Assembly (NCBI GenBank): GCA_964555735.1
Contig: CAZKTS010000118.1
Span: 1-17,327, forward strand
Reading direction: 5' to 3'
DNA: 17,327 nucleotides
From: CAZKTS01 sp964555735
Lineage (GTDB): Bacteria > Actinomycetota > Acidimicrobiia > IMCC26256 > PALSA-555
The notes under the pieces are model-generated. The model was not told the DNA's origin and searched no databases. It worked only from the letters and a program-made list of their open reading frames with translations. A program made the position numbers and the translations under genes. Shown here piece after piece: positions 13,271-17,327 of this stretch (position 1 is its first letter; each line of letters begins with the position of its first letter).

Positions 13271-14659
13271 ATGGCCCTGCACAAGAAGCTCATCGAGGAC
13301 CTTCGCCCGCTGATCCTCAGCCCCATGTACGCGCGCCCGGGGGAGTCCGGCCGTGCGCCGCGCCACGAGCTGCCCGCCGACGAGATGAACCCGGACACGA
13401 CGTACCAGTTCGTCCGGGACGAGCTGATGCTCGACGGCAACGCGCGGCTGAACCTCGCGACGTTCGTGACGACGTGGATGGAACCGCAGGCCAACCAGCT
13501 CATGGCCGACACGTTCGACAAGAACATGATCGACAAGGACGAGTACCCGCGCACCGCGGAGCTCGAGCAGCGTTGCGTGAACATGCTGAGCCGCCTCTGG
13601 AACTCGCCCGACAGCGAGGAGGCCACCGGCACCTCGACCACCGGCTCCAGCGAGGCCGCGATGCTCTGCGGCATGGCGCTCAAGTGGCGCTGGCGCGCCG
13701 CGCGCGAGAAGGCCGGCAAGCCCGCCACCACACCCAACCTCGTCATGGGCGCCAACGTGCAGGTGTGCTGGGACAAGTTCTGCCGCTACTGGGACGTCGA
13801 GCCGCGCCTCGTGCCGATGGACGGCGACACGTACCACCTCACCGCCGATCGCGCCGTCGCGCACTGCGACGAGAACACCATCGGCGTCGTCGGGATCCTC
13901 GGGTCCACCTTCGACGGCTCCTACGAGCCGATCGCCGAGATCTGTGCCGCGCTCGACCGGCTCCAGGCGGATCAGGGGCTGGACATCCCGGTGCACGTGG
14001 ATGCCGCATCGGGGGGCTTCATCGCCCCGTTCATCGACCCGGACCTCGAGTGGGACTTCCGCCTGCCGCGCGTGCAGTCGATCAACGCATCCGGCCACAA
14101 GTACGGCCTCGTGTACCCGGGCGTGGGCTGGGCGATCTGGCGCAACCCCGACGCGCTGCCGGACGACCTGGTGTTCAACGTCAACTACCTCGGCGGCAAC
14201 ATGCCGACGTTCGCGCTCAACTTCTCGCGGCCGGGCAACCAGGTCGCGGCGCAGTACTACAACTTCCTCCGGCTCGGCTTCGAGGGCTACCGCGCGATCC
14301 AGCAGACGTCACGCGACGTCGCGCTCTACACGTCCGAGGCGGTCGGGAAGATCGGCCCGTTCCGGCTGATCACCGACGGCAGCGAGCTGCCCGTGTTCGC
14401 CTTCTCGATCCCCGACACGTCGCTGCCGTACACGGTGTTCGACGTGTCGGAGCGGCTGCGGGACCGCGGCTGGCTGGTGCCGGCGTACACGTTCCCGGAG
14501 AACCGCCAGGATCTCGCGGCGCTGCGCGTGGTCGTTCGCAACGGCTTCTCGCGCGATCTCGCCGACCTGCTCGTCGCCGATCTCCAGCGCCACGTTGCCT
14601 ACCTCGAGAAGCTGCCGCAGCCGCTGCCGCGCTCGGGTGGGGAGGGCTTCAAGCACTGA
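13271..14659 (+). CDS. gadB: Glutamate decarboxylase (PLP-dependent)
   Basis: 462 residues, matching the 466 of E. coli GadB. The enzyme converts glutamate to GABA and CO2 in the cytoplasm, using up one proton per turnover; it feeds acid resistance and the GABA shunt. Visible signatures are TTWMEPQANQLM near 68-79, TGTSTTGSSEAAMLCGMALKW with the phosphate-binding Ser cluster (quoted core TGSSEAAMLCG), HVDAASGGF (242-250, with D244 to the pyridine nitrogen) and SINASGHKYGLVYPGVGW with the Schiff-base Lys277 beside His276. These equal D243 and K276 of the E. coli enzyme. The protein ends in GFKH, like the FKHT end of E. coli GadB, whose penultimate His closes the active site at neutral pH. A weak purine stretch (AAAGAGA) precedes the ATG. 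The three-repeat membrane gene is 27 bp upstream. No gadC-type APC antiporter is present. Confidence 0.96.
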   Translation: MALHKKLIEDLRPLILSPMYARPGESGRAPRHELPADEMNPDTTYQFVRDELMLDGNARLNLATFVTTWMEPQANQLMADTFDKNMIDKDEYPRTAELEQRCVNMLSRLWNSPDSEEATGTSTTGSSEAAMLCGMALKWRWRAAREKAGKPATTPNLVMGANVQVCWDKFCRYWDVEPRLVPMDGDTYHLTADRAVAHCDENTIGVVGILGSTFDGSYEPIAEICAALDRLQADQGLDIPVHVDAASGGFIAPFIDPDLEWDFRLPRVQSINASGHKYGLVYPGVGWAIWRNPDALPDDLVFNVNYLGGNMPTFALNFSRPGNQVAAQYYNFLRLGFEGYRAIQQTSRDVALYTSEAVGKIGPFRLITDGSELPVFAFSIPDTSLPYTVFDVSERLRDRGWLVPAYTFPENRQDLAALRVVVRNGFSRDLADLLVADLQRHVAYLEKLPQPLPRSGGEGFKH

Positions 14660-14698
14660 CGGCGCCGCACCATCGCCCCGCCGGGTGGCGGCGGTCGA

Positions 14699-14704
14699 TA
14701 CGGT
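14699..14704 (+). promoter_or_regulatory. Candidate -10 box (TACGGT) for the GAP-family gene
   Basis: TACGGT lies 8 nt before ATG 14713, with the context GTCGATACGGT. A GGTGA that could act as a partial Shine-Dalgarno site overlaps it (14702-14706), so both leaderless and leadered readings are possible. No clear -35 is seen. Confidence 0.35.
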
Positions 14705-14712
14705 GACCCGCC

Positions 14713-15393
14713 ATGGGACCAGCAATCAGCGAGATCCTGCCGCTCGCCATCGGCGTGATGATCAGCCCGATCCCGATCATCGCGGTGATCCTCATGCTGT
14801 TCAGTCCGCGGGCAAAGGTGAACGGGCCGTCGTTCCTCCTCGGGTGGGTCGTCGGGCTCGGCGCGGTCTGCGCGATCGTCTACGCGGTCGCGAAGAGCCT
14901 CGACACGTCGACCGACAGCAGCGCCAACGACGGCTCGTCGACGCTGCTCGTCGTGCTGGGCGTCGCGCTGGTGCTGATGGGGCTGCGTCATTGGCGCAAC
15001 CGTCCCAAGGCAGGCGAACAGGCGACGATGCCGAAGTGGATGAGCGCGATCGACGGGGTCACGCCGGTGAAGGCGATCGGGCTGGGCGTCCTGCTCAGCG
15101 CGGTGAACCCTAAGAACCTCGTGCTCGCCGTGGGTGCCGCGGCCGCGGTCGGCCAGACCGCAGGGCTCTCCACCACCGACGCCGAGATCGCGCTCGCGGT
15201 GTTCGTCGTCATCGGCAGCCTGAGCGTCGCCGTCCCGGTGATCGCGTACCTGCTCGTGGGCGAGAAGGCCCAGCACCTCCTCGACGGCTGGAAGGTGTGG
15301 CTCGAGCAGAACAACGCCACGGTCATGGCCGTCCTGCTCTTCGTCATCGGTGTGGTGCTCCTCAGCAAGGGTCTGGGGCCACTCAGCGCGTGA
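14713..15393 (+). CDS. GAP/Sap (SfLAP) family six-TM membrane protein
   Basis: 226 residues with six hydrophobic helices in a LysE-like arrangement. The N-terminus ISPIPIIAVILMLFSPRA (17-34) and the central motif LLSAVNPKNLVLAVG (127-141, with NPKN at 132-135) are the signature of the actinobacterial GAP family (sulfolipid-1-addressing protein/peptidoglycolipid-addressing protein, SfLAP). In mycobacteria, family members help move sulfolipid or glycopeptidolipid to the cell surface; many other actinobacteria carry copies with no known cargo. The gene has its own candidate promoter at 14699 and begins 53 bp after gadB, so it is probably not simply part of a gad unit. A link to GABA or glutamate transport would be speculation: LysE-like proteins export amino acids, but the GAP signature points elsewhere. 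Confidence 0.88.
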   Translation: MGPAISEILPLAIGVMISPIPIIAVILMLFSPRAKVNGPSFLLGWVVGLGAVCAIVYAVAKSLDTSTDSSANDGSSTLLVVLGVALVLMGLRHWRNRPKAGEQATMPKWMSAIDGVTPVKAIGLGVLLSAVNPKNLVLAVGAAAAVGQTAGLSTTDAEIALAVFVVIGSLSVAVPVIAYLLVGEKAQHLLDGWKVWLEQNNATVMAVLLFVIGVVLLSKGLGPLSA

Positions 15394-15404
15394 GCGGGGT
15401 CGGG

Positions 15405-15410
15405 TAACTT
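15405..15410 (+). promoter_or_regulatory. Candidate -10 box (TAACTT) for the amidohydrolase-P450 pair
   Basis: TAACTT is the best TANNNT match in the window and lies 8 nt before ATG 15419, with no Shine-Dalgarno site. It sits only 2 nt before the in-frame GTG at 15413, which is too close to be at a transcript start, so it supports ATG 15419. Confidence 0.45.
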
Positions 15411-15418
15411 CGGTGGTC

Positions 15419-16486
15419 ATGATCGAGACCTACCGCGGCGCCACCTTCATCTCCACCGACTCCCACTGCACCGAGCCGATCGAGCTCTATGCCGAGCGGG
15501 TCGATCGGCAGTACCGCGACCGGGTGCCCCGCATCGAGACCAAGGACGGCTGGCGCACGCTGTTCACCGAAGGCCTCGACCCCCGCAAGCTGATGACCGC
15601 GACCGAGCTCGAGGTCGCGATCGTGGGTGGCGTCGACGCCGAGGAGCGCCGACGCGACCAGGGCCGAGATGGCGTGAGCGCCGAGGTGATCTTCCCCACG
15701 TTCGCGCTCCAGGCCTGCTTCGCCTCGGACGATCCCGGGCTCCAGCTCGCGCTGTGCCGCGCCTACAACGACTGGGCCGCCGATGCCTTCGGCGGTCACC
15801 CCGAGCTCCTCGCGGTGGGGCTCGTCCCGATGCTCGACCTCGACGACGCGATCGGCGAGGCCACGCGCCTGGCCGAGTCGGGCTGTCGGGCGCTCTTCCT
15901 GCCCGCCCGCATGCCGACCCGCCCGTACAACGACGGCGAGTACGACCGCTTCTGGGCCGTCGCCGAGGACCTCGGCCTCCCGCTCACGTTCCACTCGGGC
16001 ACCGGCTACGAGCCGAGGGTCGTGCGCGGTCCGGGTGGCGCGGTCATCAACTACCTCATGGGCGCGCAGCTCGACGGCCCGATGGTGCTCCTGTCGATGG
16101 CCGCCGGCGGTGCCCTCGACCGCTTCCCGGGTCTCCGGGTGGTGACCGTCGAGACCGGCGCGGCGTGGCTCGGGTGGATCATGACGCAGGCCGACTCGAT
16201 CTACGACGACCACAGCATGTACGCGAAGCCGAAGCTCTCCATCAAGCCGAGCGAGCTCATCCGCCGCCAATGCGCGGCCACGTTCATGTACGACCCGGTC
16301 GCGGTCAACAACCGCCACATCACGGGCATCGAGACGATCATGTGGGGCAACGACTACCCGCACCCCGAAGGCACATACCCGGCATCCCAGGAGATCGCGG
16401 CGAAGCAGTTCGACGGCGTGCCCGACGAAGAGGTGCGGGCGATCGTGGGCGGCACGGCCGCCGAGGTCTTCGGCTTCGAGCTGTAG
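15419..16486 (+). CDS. Amidohydrolase 2 family metal-dependent hydrolase/decarboxylase
   Basis: 355 residues, cytoplasmic, TIM-barrel family (amidohydrolase-related, PF04909 type), which includes ACMSD and resorcylate-type decarboxylases as well as hydrolases. The sequence shows STDSHCTEP (12-20) with H16 and E19 in place of the usual metal-binding HxH, then FHSGTG with H192, VETGAAWLGW near 244-253, and GNDYPHPEG with D312 and H315. The D-x-H-x-x-E-P opening and 'DYPHPE' ending are common in actinobacterial and sphingomonad members often found in aromatic or steroid breakdown clusters. The P450 gene follows after 22 bp and is probably cotranscribed. The ATG is chosen from the promoter geometry. 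The substrate is not known; decarboxylation or ring-cleavage-product hydrolysis are both possible. Confidence 0.92.
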   Translation: MIETYRGATFISTDSHCTEPIELYAERVDRQYRDRVPRIETKDGWRTLFTEGLDPRKLMTATELEVAIVGGVDAEERRRDQGRDGVSAEVIFPTFALQACFASDDPGLQLALCRAYNDWAADAFGGHPELLAVGLVPMLDLDDAIGEATRLAESGCRALFLPARMPTRPYNDGEYDRFWAVAEDLGLPLTFHSGTGYEPRVVRGPGGAVINYLMGAQLDGPMVLLSMAAGGALDRFPGLRVVTVETGAAWLGWIMTQADSIYDDHSMYAKPKLSIKPSELIRRQCAATFMYDPVAVNNRHITGIETIMWGNDYPHPEGTYPASQEIAAKQFDGVPDEEVRAIVGGTAAEVFGFEL

Positions 16487-16508
16487 CTCCGAGCTGGCGC
16501 CCCGTGCG

Positions 16509-17327
16509 ATGAGCGCGACGTCTCTCGCCGACATCGATCTCACCGACCTCGACAACTTCGCGCACGGCTTCCCGCACCACCTGTTCGAGGTCCATCGGCG
16601 CGAGGCTCCGGTCTGGTGGCACGAGCCGACGAGCCACACGCCCGACGGCGAAGGATTCTGGTCGGTCGCGACGCACGCCGAGACGCTCGAGGTGCTGCGC
16701 GATGCAGAGACGTACTCGTCGGAGCGGGGTGGCGACCGTCCCTACGGCGGCACGCTGCTCCAGGACCTCGAGGTGGCAGGGATCGTTCTCAACATGATGG
16801 ACGATCCGCGTCACGCCCGGATTCGGCGGCTCGTGAGCACGGGGCTGACCCCGCGCATGGTCGGGCGCATGGAGGAGGAGCTGCGTCGGCGCACCCGAGC
16901 GCTGCTCGAGCGCGTCGGCGACGGTGATGAGCTCGACTTCCTCGTGGACGTGGCCGCCGAGCTCCCGATGCAGATGATCTGCATCCTGCTCGGCGTCCCC
17001 GAGGCCGACCGACAGATGCTCTGGGAGGCGGTGGATCCGGGGTTCGACATCCGGGAGGGAGATGCCGCCTTCCGGTCGGACGAGCCGCGGGCCGCGCAGG
17101 CCCGGATGCTCGAGTACGGCGCCGAGCTCATCGCTCGCAAGCGCGCCGAGCCCACCGACGACATGCTGTCGGTGGTCGTGCACGCGACCCTCGCCGACCT
17201 CGAGCCGCCGAACCTGTCGGATGTCGAGCTGTACTCGTTCTTCTCGTTGCTCTTCGCTGCCGGCTCCGAGACCACGCGGAACGCGATCGCGGGTGGGCTC
17301 CTCGCTCTCGTCGAGCGTGAGGAGCAG
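16509..17327 (+). CDS. Cytochrome P450 (CYP124/125-like), 3' end outside window
   Basis: 273 residues to the window edge; the frame stays open, so the gene is incomplete here and not broken. Bacterial class I P450s are soluble haem monooxygenases fed by a ferredoxin and reductase. Visible parts are the N-terminal 'G-F-P-H-H-L-F-E-x-H-R-R-E-A-P-V-W' region (20-36), PDGEGFWSV (45-53), ETYSSERGG (67-75), the C-helix pattern MDDPRHARIRRLVS (97-110) and the I-helix oxygen-binding AGSETTR (251-257). The ExxR motif and the haem Cys lie beyond the window. The 'P-D-G-x-G-F-W' and 'Y-S-S-x-x-G-G' features recall the CYP124/CYP125/CYP142 group, which oxidise methyl-branched lipids or sterol side chains; this is a family-level impression. 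ATG 16509 is 22 bp after the amidohydrolase, and no good Shine-Dalgarno site is seen. Confidence 0.93.
   Translation, partial: MSATSLADIDLTDLDNFAHGFPHHLFEVHRREAPVWWHEPTSHTPDGEGFWSVATHAETLEVLRDAETYSSERGGDRPYGGTLLQDLEVAGIVLNMMDDPRHARIRRLVSTGLTPRMVGRMEEELRRRTRALLERVGDGDELDFLVDVAAELPMQMICILLGVPEADRQMLWEAVDPGFDIREGDAAFRSDEPRAAQARMLEYGAELIARKRAEPTDDMLSVVVHATLADLEPPNLSDVELYSFFSLLFAAGSETTRNAIAGGLLALVEREEQ

Noticed and set aside
14678..14691. CCGCC-GGGT-GGCGG dyad after gadB as a terminator
   Set aside because: The stem is only 5 bp of pure G/C, expected often by chance at this composition, and no other support was seen.
14713..15393. GABA or glutamate antiporter partner of gadB
   Set aside because: It has six helices and the GAP-family NPKN motif, unlike the 12-TM APC-type GadC, and it has its own promoter.

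Overview
This window reads as chromosomal DNA of a high-GC actinobacterium, roughly 70% G+C by eye with strong G/C at third codon positions. Supporting signs are several protein families typical of that phylum (DUF7144, GAP/Sap, CYP124/125-like P450, actinobacterial-type GH15) and repeated leaderless-type promoters. An Acidimicrobiia-like lineage is possible, but nothing here fixes the taxon. I see no RNA genes, CRISPR array, insertion sequence or phage genes, and no gene-free stretch longer than about 125 bases.

Left part (1-4148): the window opens with the last 42 codons of what looks like a two-TM potassium channel on the + strand. Two minus-strand genes follow. One is an unusual 775-residue membrane protein that joins a degenerate PAP2-like region, a kinase-like domain without the catalytic Asp, and a C-terminal UPF0104/LPG-synthase-type membrane domain. 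The other is a 14-TM DHA2 drug exporter.

A 112-bp divergent promoter region (4149-4260) separates the exporter from a large LuxR/MalT-type (LAL) ATPase regulator (4261-6534). It holds two candidate -10 boxes with a short palindrome between them. After a hairpin come a SnoaL/NTF2-like protein and a four-TM DUF7144 protein, both with clear Shine-Dalgarno sites, closed by a perfect 12-bp-stem hairpin.

The central block (7684-12443) is a tightly packed operon: cydA, a 21-codon mini-ORF coupled by ATGA overlaps at both ends, cydB, a small lipoprotein (4-nt overlap) and a GH15 glucoamylase/trehalase (1-nt overlap). No cydDC or cydX is present. A membrane protein made of three repeats of a two-TM hairpin follows, then glutamate decarboxylase, which keeps the C-terminal Phe-Lys-His tail linked to pH gating in E. 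coli GadB. A low-oxygen, acid or carbon-reserve stress theme is plausible but inferred.

The right part (14713-17327) holds a GAP/Sap-family six-TM protein with its own promoter, then an amidohydrolase-2 protein with its own promoter, followed 22 bp later by a cytochrome P450 cut by the window end.

A cross-cutting signal is that five genes without a Shine-Dalgarno site (starts at 2470, 4148, 4261, 14713, 15419) each carry a TANNNT box 6-8 nt before the start codon, with a near match before cydA. This is the geometry of leaderless mRNAs and helps fix several starts. I found no clear undescribed defence or mobile system. The strongest novelty candidates are the triple-domain membrane protein, the oxidase-lipoprotein-glycosidase operon with its mini-ORF, and the three-repeat membrane protein beside gadB.
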